Origin: Phaeobacter sp. 11ANDIMAR09
GTDB lineage: Bacteria > Pseudomonadota > Alphaproteobacteria > Rhodobacterales > Rhodobacteraceae
DNA: 64,000 nt
Assembly: GCF_001294455.1 (NCBI RefSeq)
Contig: NZ_LIKT01000009.1
Span: 1 to 64,000, forward strand
Reading direction: 5' to 3'
Shown here: piece by piece, positions 42,732-51,748 of the stretch
How the letters are laid out: each line of letters opens with the position of its first letter
Numbering within the stretch: the stretch's first letter is position 1
The notes under the pieces: generated by a model
Database searches by the model: none
What the model was told of the DNA's origin: nothing
The model's input: only the letters and a program-made list of their open reading frames with translations
Position numbers and translations under genes: made by a program

Positions 42732-45094
42732 TGCGGATCTATCTTCATATCGGTCTTGAACATACCGGCGCCGAGCGTCTTCAGCAGATCATGGCGGACA
42801 AACGCGACCAATTGCGCGTCAAAGGCGTGCTGTTTCCCCGTGCCCCCGGCGGCAAGAACCATACCCGGCTGTATATGGCAGTGACTGACCCAGACCACGT
42901 CGATCCCCTGCGCTACAACCGCGGCTTTATCACAGCGGAGAAACAAAACCGTCTGTATCAGACTTTGGAGCAGGAGTTGCAGCGCGAGGTGGCGCAGGCG
43001 CGGCCCGAGATCCTGGTCCTGTCTGCTGCACAGCTGGGAACAAAACTCCATCGCCAAAGCGAATTGGAGCGGCTGAAAGCCCTGCTTTCACCACTGTCCG
43101 ACGACATCCGCGTGATCGCCCATATTGACGCCCCAGCCACTGCGCTGGCACGCCACTATGGCGCCCAGGTCCTGGAGGGGCGCGACCGCCCTCTGTCACA
43201 AGAGCTCGACCTTTGCAGCAGTGCAGATTGGTGGTCGGATGCACTGCGTAGCATGCCTCCCATCGATCCGCAGGCGGGTCAGTTTGAGGAAACCCAAGGC
43301 GCCCCCTTCTGGCTCGATTACACCGCTCTGCAGGCCCATTGGGAGAACGTCTTTGGACAGGGAAGCTTCAGTTACCGCCCCTTTGACGAAGAGCTTATCT
43401 ATGGGGCAGACGCGCCGGGCGAAATCTGCGCAGCCTTTGGCATTGCCAGTCAGATTGGCCGCAGCCCAATGGGGAAAAAACCGCAGCAGCCCTCGGCAGC
43501 CTGGCTTGCCCGCGGCCGTCAGCTCAACCACCTGCTGCTGCAGCTCTTGGCCCAGCGTGGCAAGATCCTGCCGCGTCAGCTGTGGCGCAGCTTTCTGAAT
43601 GAAATCACCATTGCAGGAGACGCAATTGCCCCTGCCACATTGGCCCCAGTGTCACGGTTCTTTGCCGCCGCCAATCAGGAGCTGGCCCAGCAGCACCCCG
43701 CGCTGCAGGCCGCCGGATTTGGCAGCGAGACAGAGACGTCGCGGGTAGACCAAACCTGGAAAGAAGCCGATCCCGAGCGTGGCTTTCGCGCCTCGCAGTA
43801 TCTCTTGACCTTTATGCGTCGGATCAACCGCGCCACCAAGGAAGAGATGCAGACCAAAGGCAGCGACCTGCAAGACATCAGCAAGGCCAAAGCTCCCGCC
43901 ACGGCACAGCCAACAAAAGCAGCCCTGTCGGTGATGACACCGCGGGCGCTAGAGAACTTTGAAATGCTCCAAAGCTCTCCCTTTAAGCCGCATAACAACC
44001 TGAGCCCAAAGGGCGAAGACCTGCCCCTGCCCCCCTATGACATTGCTCCGCTACGCCAGTTGCCAAAGGGCAGCAGCGGAAATGTCATCGTGGGCTGCAT
44101 GAAGAATGAAGCCCCCTACATTGTGGAATGGGTCGCCTATCACCGCGCCATGGGGGTGGACAACTTCCTGATCTACACCAATGGCTGCGAGGATGGCACC
44201 AGCGAGATCCTTGACCGGTTGCAAGAGATGGGCGTTCTGCAGCACCGAAACAATGACGATTGGAAGGGCAATTCACCCCAGCAACATGCGCTCAATCAAT
44301 CCTTGAAAGAGCCGGTGATCATGAATGCGGAGTGGATCATCCATATCGACGTGGATGAATTCATGAACGTGCGCTGCGGCAATGGCACGCTACAGGACCT
44401 GTTTGACCGGGTGCCGGAGGCCAGCAATATCGCCATGACCTGGCGGCTGTTTGGCTCCAATGGTGTCACCCGGCTCAAGGATGATTTTGTCACCCAGCAG
44501 TTTGACTCCTGCGCACCCAAGCACTGCCCCAAGCCGCATACGGTCTGGGGGTTCAAGACCATGTTCAAAAACATCGGCGCCTATCAAAAGATCAGCTGCC
44601 ATCGCCCCAATAAATTGGAAGAAAGCCACCGTGATCGGGTGAAATGGGTCAATGGCTCGGGCCGCGATATGACCTCGGAAGCGGCTGACAACGGTTGGCG
44701 CAACTCGCGCAAATCCATCGGCTATGACCTCATCCAGCTCAATCACTATGCCCTGCGCTCTGCCGAGAGCTATCTGATCAAGCGCCAGCGTGGCCGGGCG
44801 CTGCATGTGGATCGCTCGATCGGGATCAACTACTGGATCCGCATGGATTGGAACGACCACCGCGATGTCACAGTGCAGCGCAACCTGCCGCGCCTGCAGG
44901 TCGAATACGACCGGTTGATGCAAGATGACGCCCTACGCGGTTGGCATGAAAAAGGTCTGGACTGGCACCGTGCCAAAGCTGATGAGCTGCATAAAATGGA
45001 CGAATTCGAAGATCTGTACCAACAGGCGCTGACCCTGAAACTCACCGCAACTGAACGCGTCGCCTATGCACTGGCGCTAGACCTGGAAAGCTGA
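42731..45094 (+). CDS. Fusion of a degenerate sulfotransferase-like domain and a GT2-like glycosyltransferase
   Basis: The 787-residue protein has an N-terminal ~330 residues with the roseobacter sulfotransferase-like pattern (RIYLHIGLEHTGAERLQQIM). The P-loop has lost the Lys and Thr/Ser expected in HIGxxKTGTT. After a Lys/Thr/Pro-rich linker comes a full glycosyltransferase domain: VGCMKNEAPYIVEWVAYHRA, NFLIYTNGCEDGTSEILDRL, HIDVDEFMNVRCGNG, NHYALRSAESYLIKRQRGRA. The glycosyltransferase half is paralogous to the proteins at 41052 and 45244. It couples to the intact sulfotransferase upstream. Confidence 0.82.
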   Translation: MRIYLHIGLEHTGAERLQQIMADKRDQLRVKGVLFPRAPGGKNHTRLYMAVTDPDHVDPLRYNRGFITAEKQNRLYQTLEQELQREVAQARPEILVLSAAQLGTKLHRQSELERLKALLSPLSDDIRVIAHIDAPATALARHYGAQVLEGRDRPLSQELDLCSSADWWSDALRSMPPIDPQAGQFEETQGAPFWLDYTALQAHWENVFGQGSFSYRPFDEELIYGADAPGEICAAFGIASQIGRSPMGKKPQQPSAAWLARGRQLNHLLLQLLAQRGKILPRQLWRSFLNEITIAGDAIAPATLAPVSRFFAAANQELAQQHPALQAAGFGSETETSRVDQTWKEADPERGFRASQYLLTFMRRINRATKEEMQTKGSDLQDISKAKAPATAQPTKAALSVMTPRALENFEMLQSSPFKPHNNLSPKGEDLPLPPYDIAPLRQLPKGSSGNVIVGCMKNEAPYIVEWVAYHRAMGVDNFLIYTNGCEDGTSEILDRLQEMGVLQHRNNDDWKGNSPQQHALNQSLKEPVIMNAEWIIHIDVDEFMNVRCGNGTLQDLFDRVPEASNIAMTWRLFGSNGVTRLKDDFVTQQFDSCAPKHCPKPHTVWGFKTMFKNIGAYQKISCHRPNKLEESHRDRVKWVNGSGRDMTSEAADNGWRNSRKSIGYDLIQLNHYALRSAESYLIKRQRGRALHVDRSIGINYWIRMDWNDHRDVTVQRNLPRLQVEYDRLMQDDALRGWHEKGLDWHRAKADELHKMDEFEDLYQQALTLKLTATERVAYALALDLES

Positions 45095-45243
45095 GCAATG
45101 ACCCGTGCCAGCAGGCAAGCCTCCATGCAGATCAACATAGCTGGCGGCCCAAGGGCGGTCTCTGTCCCTGCGGCGCAGCTTTGGTCTTCTTTTCCAGCCT
45201 GTCCCGTGGCAAGCTCCCTGTGTTCTGCTCTGGCTGGTGATTA

Positions 45244-46356
45244 ATGCGGTTTCTGGCAATCCTCACGGTTCGCAACGAAGGTGCCTTCCTTTTGGAATGG
45301 CTAGCCCATCATCGCGCTGTTGGCTTCACTGATTTCCTGGTCTTTTCCAACGATTGTCAAGATGGCACGGATGCCATCCTTGATCGCCTGGATGAGCTGG
45401 GCCAGCTGACCCATATTCGCAATGACGGCCCCTATGGCAAGGGCGGCATCCAGTTCACCGCGATGAAACAGGCCGACAAGCACCCCTTGGTCAAACAGGC
45501 CGATTGGATCTTGGCCTTGGATGTAGATGAATTCGTCAATATCAAGACGGGCGATGGGACATTGACAGACCTGCTGGCCGCCCTGCCCGAGGCCGATGCC
45601 GTAACCCTGACCTGGCGCTTGTTTGGCAATGCCGACACGCTGCGCTTTGAAGATGGCCCGATCACTGAACTGTTTCGCCGCTGCGCCCCAGAGGTGATCC
45701 ATTGGCCCTGGCGTGCTTCGATGTTCAAGACGCTCTACCGCAACAATGGCACCTATCGCAAAACCGGCGTGCATCGCCCGCGCGACGCAAAAGACCCTGA
45801 AAAGGTTGAGAGTTTTCGCTGGTTCGACTGCACTGGCCGCGAGCTGGGAGAGGCCTTTAAGACGCGACGTTTGTTTTCCAACTATGGCCGCAAGAATTAC
45901 GACCTGGCCCAGCTCAACCACTATCCCTTGGGCGCCATGGAAAGCTACATCCTTAAGGCCGATCGCGGTCGCGCGGTACATTCCGACCATATGTTAGGTA
46001 CCGACTATTGGGTCGAGCGCAACTTCAACACTGCCAGTGACACCTCGATTGATCGCTACAAAATCGCCCGTCAGGAGCTGGAAAGCCAGCTGCTGGAGGA
46101 CGAGGGGCTGGCCAAGCTGCGCGCCAAATCCGTGGCCTGGCGCCAGCAGAGATTCCGCGAATTGATGCAGAAAGAGCCCTATCGCGCCCTCTTTGCCCGC
46201 CTGCTGATGACCCCGCCCTCGCGCCTGATCAATGCTGTGACAGCCCAAACGCTGACCACCTTTGCCAATCTGGGCCGCGCCGCAGACAAAGCCGCAGACA
46301 AGGCCACGGCCAAAGACCCGCACACAGACCAGGCCCCTCAGGACCGTCAAGGGTAA
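45244..46356 (+). CDS. Glycosyltransferase family 2-like protein (third paralogue)
   Basis: The 370-residue protein repeats the same architecture: RFLAILTVRNEGAFLLEWLA, TDFLVFSNDCQDGTDAILDR, ALDVDEFVNIKTGDGTLTDL, LNHYPLGAMESYILKADRGR. A C-terminal extension of about 70 residues is basic and Ala-rich (RAADKAADKATAKDPHTDQ). It follows the fusion gene by 149 bp with no strong terminator, so it may be in the same transcript. The ribosome site is weak. Confidence 0.85.
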   Translation: MRFLAILTVRNEGAFLLEWLAHHRAVGFTDFLVFSNDCQDGTDAILDRLDELGQLTHIRNDGPYGKGGIQFTAMKQADKHPLVKQADWILALDVDEFVNIKTGDGTLTDLLAALPEADAVTLTWRLFGNADTLRFEDGPITELFRRCAPEVIHWPWRASMFKTLYRNNGTYRKTGVHRPRDAKDPEKVESFRWFDCTGRELGEAFKTRRLFSNYGRKNYDLAQLNHYPLGAMESYILKADRGRAVHSDHMLGTDYWVERNFNTASDTSIDRYKIARQELESQLLEDEGLAKLRAKSVAWRQQRFRELMQKEPYRALFARLLMTPPSRLINAVTAQTLTTFANLGRAADKAADKATAKDPHTDQAPQDRQG

Positions 46357-46544
46357 CTCTCTCAGCCCATTTCAGGACAGCAAATAAAGCCCTGCGCGAT
46401 CCGCTTTCCACCCGGCGCATTCCATGTGCCGGCGCAGAAGGGCCAGCAAAGCGACCAGAGATTTTCCAATTTTAGCCGCATTCCTTGCCTAAATCTTAGC
46501 CCTATCGGCCGCTGTATCCGGTCAGAGTAAGGGATGTTTAGGCA

Positions 46545-47501
46545 ATGCAAGAGAATCTCGAGATCCTGGATGAGGACCTGTCTGGTCTGAAACCCGCCCA
46601 ATGGGAGAAACGTCTTGCCGCCCTCACTGAAGAACTTGGCATGTTCCAGCCATTGGGCCCTAAACACTGCGCCACCTTTTTGGATCAGGGCAACACGCTA
46701 TTGGTCACATTTGAAACGGTGCAGGGAATCCACAATCTTTCCAAACTGGCGCAGCCACTGGGCTTTGACATGGTCAAAAGCCAGGGCTGGTCGCATCTGG
46801 GCCTGCTCTCCAGTGGCGACACCTGGTTCCGCAACGACCGCGTCTTTGGCTTTTTTGACCAATTGATTGATGATGGCTTCTTTGACGAATTCGACAATGT
46901 GATCTTCTATGGTGCGGGCCCCTGTGGCTATGCGGCTGCGGCTTTTTCGGTTGCGGCACCTGGCGCGACTGTGGTCGCGATTCAACCTCAGGCGACGCTA
47001 GATCCGCGGATGACCGAATGGGACGAACGCTTTGTCGAGATGCGTCGGGTCTCTTTTACCGACCGCTATGGATATGCGCCCGACATGCTGGATGCCGCCA
47101 AACGGGCCTTTGTCTTTTACGACCCCTATGAACGGCTGGACGCGATGCATGCCGCTCTGTTCGCCCGTAAAAATGTCGCGCGGCTGCGGGTGCCCAACCT
47201 TGGGGCCGCGGTGCAGACCCGCATGATTGAAATGGACATCCTGAGCTCTATCCTGGAACAGGCCGCCAGTGGCGATTTTAATGAAGCCGAATTTGCCCGG
47301 CTGTTCCGGGCGCGGCGCGACAATTCCTCCTATCTGCGCTCGCTGATGGGACGGTTGGATCAGTTTGATCGCCCGTTTATGCAGGTGCTCTTGTGCCGCA
47401 ATGTGGTGTCGCGGCTCAGCGCCCCCCGGTTCCGTCGCCGCCTGCAGAACCTGGAAAAACGCGCCGCCGAGGGCGATTTCGAACTCCCCTCCAGCCTTTG
47501 A
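46545..47501 (+). CDS. Alpha/beta-hydrolase-like protein lacking the usual nucleophile
   Basis: The 318-residue protein contains NVIFYGAGPCGYAAAAFSVA followed by ATVVAIQPQATLDPRMTEWD. This resembles the nucleophile elbow and following strand of a roseobacter hydrolase-like family (normally Y-G-x-S-M-G-G-Y-A-A with SPQ). Here the Ser position reads Gly (GAGPCGY) with Cys two residues later, so normal serine-hydrolase activity is unlikely. It follows the glycosyltransferase genes on the same strand and may act on the same glycan. The start at 46545 lacks a strong ribosome site. Confidence 0.6.
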   Translation: MQENLEILDEDLSGLKPAQWEKRLAALTEELGMFQPLGPKHCATFLDQGNTLLVTFETVQGIHNLSKLAQPLGFDMVKSQGWSHLGLLSSGDTWFRNDRVFGFFDQLIDDGFFDEFDNVIFYGAGPCGYAAAAFSVAAPGATVVAIQPQATLDPRMTEWDERFVEMRRVSFTDRYGYAPDMLDAAKRAFVFYDPYERLDAMHAALFARKNVARLRVPNLGAAVQTRMIEMDILSSILEQAASGDFNEAEFARLFRARRDNSSYLRSLMGRLDQFDRPFMQVLLCRNVVSRLSAPRFRRRLQNLEKRAAEGDFELPSSL

Positions 47502-47639
47502 CAAAACACCACAGAGCCTAATCACACATCCCTTCAGACCCCCGGCGCAGCCCTGCAGAAGCGCAAATCTGCGCTGGCGATGCTGTGCCGCAGGCTCCCG
47601 CTGCTTTCCCTTTTTGCGCAGCTGTGCTAACGCGGCGCC

Positions 47640-48680
47640 ATGACCCAGACCCTCACCCTGACCCGCCCCGATGACTGGCATCTGCACCTGCGCGATGGCG
47701 CAATGCTCAAGGCCGTCTTGCCCGAAACGGCCCGCGATTTTGGCCGTGCCATCATCATGCCGAATCTGGTCCCCCCTGTGGTAACCGGCGCCCAGGCCGC
47801 CGCCTACCGCGATCGCATTCTGGCCGCCCTGCCAGAGGGGATGGCCTTTGAGCCTCTGATGACGCTCTATCTGACAGAGGATACGGACCCCGAAGACGTC
47901 GCAGCCGCCCATGCCTCGGGTCTGGTCAAGGCTGTCAAGCTCTACCCAGCGGGCGCCACCACCAATTCCAGCAGCGGCGTCAGCAATTTTGACAAAGTCC
48001 GACCGGTTCTGGAAAAAATGGCCGAAATCGGTCTGCCGCTCTGCACCCATGGCGAAGTCACCGATCACGACATTGATATCTTTGATCGCGAAGCGGTCTT
48101 TATCGACCGGGTCCTCGACCCAATCCGCCGCGCCACTCCCGGGTTGCGGGTGGTGATGGAACATATCACCACCAAAAACGCGGCTGATTATGTCGCCAGT
48201 CAGGAACAGGATCTAGGGGCCACCATCACCACCCATCACCTGATCATCAATCGCAACCATATCCTGGTGGGGGGCATCAAGCCCCATTACTATTGCCTGC
48301 CCGTGGCAAAACGCGAAGAGCATCGACTGGCGCTGCGCACGGCCGCAACATCCGGGGATGCGCGCTATTTCCTTGGCACTGACTCAGCGCCACATGTGGA
48401 CGCCGCCAAAGAAAGCGGCTGCGGCTGTGCCGGCTGTTTCACCGCCACCAACACCATACCGCTGCTGGCCCATGTCTTTGAAGAAGACGGCAAGCTGGAG
48501 AACCTGGAAAAATTTGCCAGCCAGAACGGCCCCGCCTTCTACCAGCTGCCAGAAAACCCGGGCCAAATCACGCTGGTCAAATCCGAGGCCGCAACCCAGT
48601 TCCCGACCAAGATCGCTTCTGATGACGGCCCCGTCACCCTCTTTGACCCCGGCTACCCGATCTACTGGTCGGTGGCCTGA
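47640..48680 (+). CDS. pyrC: Dihydroorotase
   Basis: The 346-residue class II dihydroorotase cyclises carbamoyl-aspartate to dihydroorotate in pyrimidine synthesis. Metal-ligand motifs: [31 protein letters not shown] (carboxylated Lys), [32 protein letters not shown] and [19 protein letters not shown]. The length matches E. coli-type PyrC. The start ATG at 47640 overlaps a GCGGCGCC context with no strong ribosome site. pyrE follows after a repeat element. Confidence 0.96.
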   Translation: MTQTLTLTRPDDWHLHLRDGAMLKAVLPETARDFGRAIIMPNLVPPVVTGAQAAAYRDRILAALPEGMAFEPLMTLYLTEDTDPEDVAAAHASGLVKAVKLYPAGATTNSSSGVSNFDKVRPVLEKMAEIGLPLCTHGEVTDHDIDIFDREAVFIDRVLDPIRRATPGLRVVMEHITTKNAADYVASQEQDLGATITTHHLIINRNHILVGGIKPHYYCLPVAKREEHRLALRTAATSGDARYFLGTDSAPHVDAAKESGCGCAGCFTATNTIPLLAHVFEEDGKLENLEKFASQNGPAFYQLPENPGQITLVKSEAATQFPTKIASDDGPVTLFDPGYPIYWSVA

Positions 48681-48702
48681 CCGGCCCCGCACCCGATATC
48701 AT

Positions 48703-48752
48703 CTTTCCCCAAATATTCCCGCCGGAGGCATCCGCCCTCGCCTCTGGCACCC
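48703..48752. repeat. Third copy of the intergenic repeat box
   Basis: The box TTTCCCCAAATATTCCCGCC is followed by GGAGGC / GCCTC arms around CATCCGCCCTC, in the 92-bp gap between pyrC and pyrE. It matches the elements near 13258 and 31291. Confidence 0.45.
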
Positions 48753-48772
48753 AGGCTTTCGAAGGATAGACC

Positions 48773-49453
48773 ATGATCCCGACCTCCTACCCCACCCGCG
48801 AAGAAATCGCCCGCCTCTCCGCCAGGATGCTGCTGGAAATCGGCGCTGTAAATTTCAATGCGCGCGAGCCCTACACCCTGGCCTCCGGCCTGCCCTCACC
48901 CAGCTATGTTGACTGCCGCAAACTGATCTCCTTCCCACGCATCCGCACCACCTTGATGGATTTCCTCACCGTCACCGTGATGCGCAATGCCGGTTTTGAA
49001 GCCTTTGACAATATCGCCGGCGGTGAGACCGCAGGGATCCCCTTTGGCGCCCTGGTGGCCGAACGCATGGCGTTGCCCATGACATATGTGCGCAAAAAGC
49101 CCAAAGGTTATGGCCGAAACGCCCGTATTGAAGGCGTGATGACGGAAGATCAGCGTGTATTGCTGGTGGAGGACATGACCACCGATGGCGGCTCCAAGCT
49201 GTCCTTTGTCGATGCCATCCGCGAGGCCGGCGCCAGCTGTGGCCATACCGCGGTGATTTTCTACTATGACATCTTCCCCGAAACCACCAAACGTCTGGGC
49301 GACCACGGGGTTGAGCTGCACTATCTCTGCACCTGGTGGGATGTTTTGGCCGAGGCGAAGGCCCAGAAGGCCTTTGACGCGGAAACCCTGACCGAAGTTG
49401 AGAGCTTCCTCAAGGATCCGCGCGCCTGGCAAGAGGCGAACAAAAAGACCTAA
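48773..49453 (+). CDS. pyrE: Orotate phosphoribosyltransferase
   Basis: The 226-residue enzyme converts orotate and PRPP to orotidine monophosphate. The PRPP signature is [20 protein letters not shown]. The N-terminal hood region is [20 protein letters not shown], and the catalytic-loop segment [18 protein letters not shown] carries the conserved Lys residues. It functions two steps after PyrC, whose gene is adjacent. A terminator follows. Confidence 0.96.
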   Translation: MIPTSYPTREEIARLSARMLLEIGAVNFNAREPYTLASGLPSPSYVDCRKLISFPRIRTTLMDFLTVTVMRNAGFEAFDNIAGGETAGIPFGALVAERMALPMTYVRKKPKGYGRNARIEGVMTEDQRVLLVEDMTTDGGSKLSFVDAIREAGASCGHTAVIFYYDIFPETTKRLGDHGVELHYLCTWWDVLAEAKAQKAFDAETLTEVESFLKDPRAWQEANKKT

Positions 49454-49481
49454 TCCGCAAAAATCCGCCGATCCGCCAATG

Positions 49482-49513
49482 GGCCGCTCCGCACGAGAGC
49501 GGCCTTTTCTTTT
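49482..49513 (+). terminator. Intrinsic terminator after pyrE
   Basis: GGCCGCTC (49482-49489) and GAGCGGCC (49497-49504) form a perfect 8-bp stem with a seven-base loop. TTTTCTTTT follows. Confidence 0.82.
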
Positions 49514-49642
49514 GCAGACATGGGTTTGGCCTGAGGCAGGCAAGATCCCGCAGATCTATCCCAGCCTTATCCACAGAGATTTCCCGATACCAAACCTGGA
49601 CAAATCACAGTACAACTTGCGCTTAAACCAAAGAGAGCAGCA

Positions 49643-51274
49643 ATGAACGATATCCCCCCCAGCGCCCCCCTGCCGGATGAAATGCCCGATCACATCTCCA
49701 GCGAGATGCCCGATGAGATGGCGCAGGATCCCATGCAGATGATGGGAGATATCCCGGCCAGCCAGGCGCTTGCCTCGACCACAGGTCAGGGTCAGAACCA
49801 GGGCATGGTCGTTGCCAAAGCCGCAGAAGAGGCTGTCGAGCTGCCCCATTCGGTTGAGGCCGAGCAGCAGCTTCTGGGCGCGATCCTGACCAACAATGAT
49901 GTTTATGACCGCATCGCCTCGATCATCAATGCCACCCATTTCTACGATCCGGTCCATACCCGCATCTATGAAATCGCTGCGGCGCGGATCTCCAAAAACG
50001 CTCTGGCATCCCCGGTAACGCTTAAGGCCTTCATGGAGGATGACGAGGGGCTGAAAGAACTCGGCGGCCCGGCCTATCTGGCAAAGCTGGCCGGCGCGTC
50101 AATCTCCGCCTTTGCGGTGCGCGACTATGCGCAGATGATCTATGATCTGGCGATCCGGCGCGAACTCATTGCGCTCGGCCAAAGCATCGCCGACAAGGCC
50201 CGACGCGTTGATGTCACCTCGGAGCCCAAGGAGCAGATCGTCGAAGCCGAACAATCGCTCTATCAGCTGGCCGAACAGGGCCAGACCGAAAGCGGCTTTA
50301 AGTCCTTCCTCAAAGCCGTGACTGAGGCAGTCAATGTCACCAACGAGGCCTATCAGCGTGGGGGGGGCATGGCCGGCGTCTCCACTGGTCTGGCCGATCT
50401 CGACAAACAGCTCGGCGGCTTGCACCCTTCGGATTTGCTGATCCTGGCGGGACGTCCTTCGATGGGCAAAACCTCCCTGGCGACCAACATCGCCTTTAAC
50501 GTCGCCAAGGCCTATAAAAAAGGCACCAAACCCGATGGCACCGAGGGCGCGATTGACGGCGGCGTTGTTGGCTTTTTCTCACTCGAGATGTCCGCCGAAC
50601 AGTTGGCGGGCCGGGTTCTGGCCGAGGCCTCGGAGATTTCCTCCCACAAGATCCGTCAGGGTGACATGACCGAAAGCGAGTTCCGCCGCTTTGTTCAGGC
50701 CGCCAAGGATCTGGAAAGCTGCCCGCTGTTCATCGATGACACCCCTGCCCTGCCGATCTCGCAGCTGGCTGCCCGTGCGCGTCGTCTAAAGCGGACCCAT
50801 GGGTTGGATGTTTTGGTGATTGACTACCTGCAGCTCTGCCGCGGCATGGCGGAAAACCGGGTGAACGAGATCGCTGAGATCTCCATGGGCATGAAGGCCA
50901 TCGCCAAGGAACTGCAGATCCCGGTGATCGCCCTGTCACAGCTGTCGCGTCAGGTGGAAAACCGCGACGACAAACGCCCGCAGCTCTCGGATCTGCGCGA
51001 ATCCGGCTCGATCGAACAGGATGCCGACGTGGTGATGTTCGTGTTCCGCGAGGAATACTACAAGGAACGCGAAAAGCCCGGCGATCACGAGCTGGACAAG
51101 ATGGAAGAGTGGAAAACCGCGATGGAGCGGCTGCACGCCAAGGCCGAAGTCATCGTCGGCAAACAGCGTCACGGCCCCATCGGCACGGTGGAGCTGTCCT
51201 TCACCGCCGAATTCACCCGTTTTGGCAACCTGGCCAAAGAATGGCAAAACGGCCCCCGCGAAGACGAGTACTAA
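49643..51274 (+). CDS. dnaB: Replicative DNA helicase
   Basis: The 543-residue DnaB unwinds DNA at the replication fork. After an unusual N-terminal tail of about 70 residues rich in Met, Asp and Pro (DEMPDHISSEMPDEMAQDPM) come the DnaB N-domain (LPHSVEAEQQLLGAILTNND) and the RecA-like C-domain. The latter has Walker A LAGRPSMGKTSLATNIAF, FFSLEMSAEQLAGRVLAEAS, VLVIDYLQL, and the Arg-finger/hairpin region ALSQLSRQVENRDDKRPQLS. The tail is longer than in E. coli DnaB. The hairpin downstream could terminate transcription. Confidence 0.96.
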   Translation: MNDIPPSAPLPDEMPDHISSEMPDEMAQDPMQMMGDIPASQALASTTGQGQNQGMVVAKAAEEAVELPHSVEAEQQLLGAILTNNDVYDRIASIINATHFYDPVHTRIYEIAAARISKNALASPVTLKAFMEDDEGLKELGGPAYLAKLAGASISAFAVRDYAQMIYDLAIRRELIALGQSIADKARRVDVTSEPKEQIVEAEQSLYQLAEQGQTESGFKSFLKAVTEAVNVTNEAYQRGGGMAGVSTGLADLDKQLGGLHPSDLLILAGRPSMGKTSLATNIAFNVAKAYKKGTKPDGTEGAIDGGVVGFFSLEMSAEQLAGRVLAEASEISSHKIRQGDMTESEFRRFVQAAKDLESCPLFIDDTPALPISQLAARARRLKRTHGLDVLVIDYLQLCRGMAENRVNEIAEISMGMKAIAKELQIPVIALSQLSRQVENRDDKRPQLSDLRESGSIEQDADVVMFVFREEYYKEREKPGDHELDKMEEWKTAMERLHAKAEVIVGKQRHGPIGTVELSFTAEFTRFGNLAKEWQNGPREDEY

Positions 51275-51305
51275 TCCAGCCCGCGAACGATCCAACAAAA
51301 CCCTA

Positions 51306-51368
51306 GGGCAGCGCCTGACCCTGGGTGGGTGCAAAGCGCCCTCCCGTGGGGAGGGTCGGGCGCTGCCC
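51306..51368. terminator. Long inverted repeat downstream of dnaB
   Basis: GGGCAGCGCCTGACCC (51306-51321) and GGGTCGGGCGCTGCCC (51353-51368) match at 15 of 16 positions around a 31-base GC-rich loop. There is no T-run, so it may be a structured REP-like element or a rho-assisted stop rather than a classic terminator. Confidence 0.45.
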
Positions 51369-51748
51369 GGCCTATCTACTGGGTGGAGTCTCCATGAGCG
51401 CACCGCTCGTTCCTGTCTGCCAATCGACAAACTAAAAGCGATGCACGTCTCTTAAAATTGCCCTTTGACCAATGTCTGCTTCGAGCCTGACCTCTGAATT
51501 CGACTTTCTCTCTGCGTTGGCTCGCATTGAGAAAAATTCTGCGACGGCGCAGATCACGGCAATCCAGTATTGTGGAGGTTTCGACCATTCGCTCAGGGCG
51601 CCGCGATTTTGAAGCCATGAAATCAAACATCGCGAACAAACCAACCCTGTCCCGCAGAGCTTCAATTGCAGTAAGGCCATGGCGTTAGAAAAGGCTGCGC
51701 ACCGGGTTCGCAAACCCGGCGTGTTTCATTTTCAGCGTGGTGTCCGGC
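51369..51748. other. Intergenic stretch between dnaB and the ABC permease gene, no gene recognised
   Basis: Two minus-strand open frames (51376-51639 and 51432-51713) overlap each other. Neither has a ribosome site or recognisable domain; one encodes AVAEFFSMRANAERKSNSEV. That peptide type recurs, as far as I recall, as a spurious product in roseobacter genomes, hinting at a dispersed non-coding repeat or a decayed element. No gene is called. Confidence 0.3.

Noticed and set aside
46998-48164. 388-codon minus-strand frame across the end of the hydrolase-like gene and pyrC
   Set aside because: It crosses two real genes and the intergenic gap and shows no family similarity.
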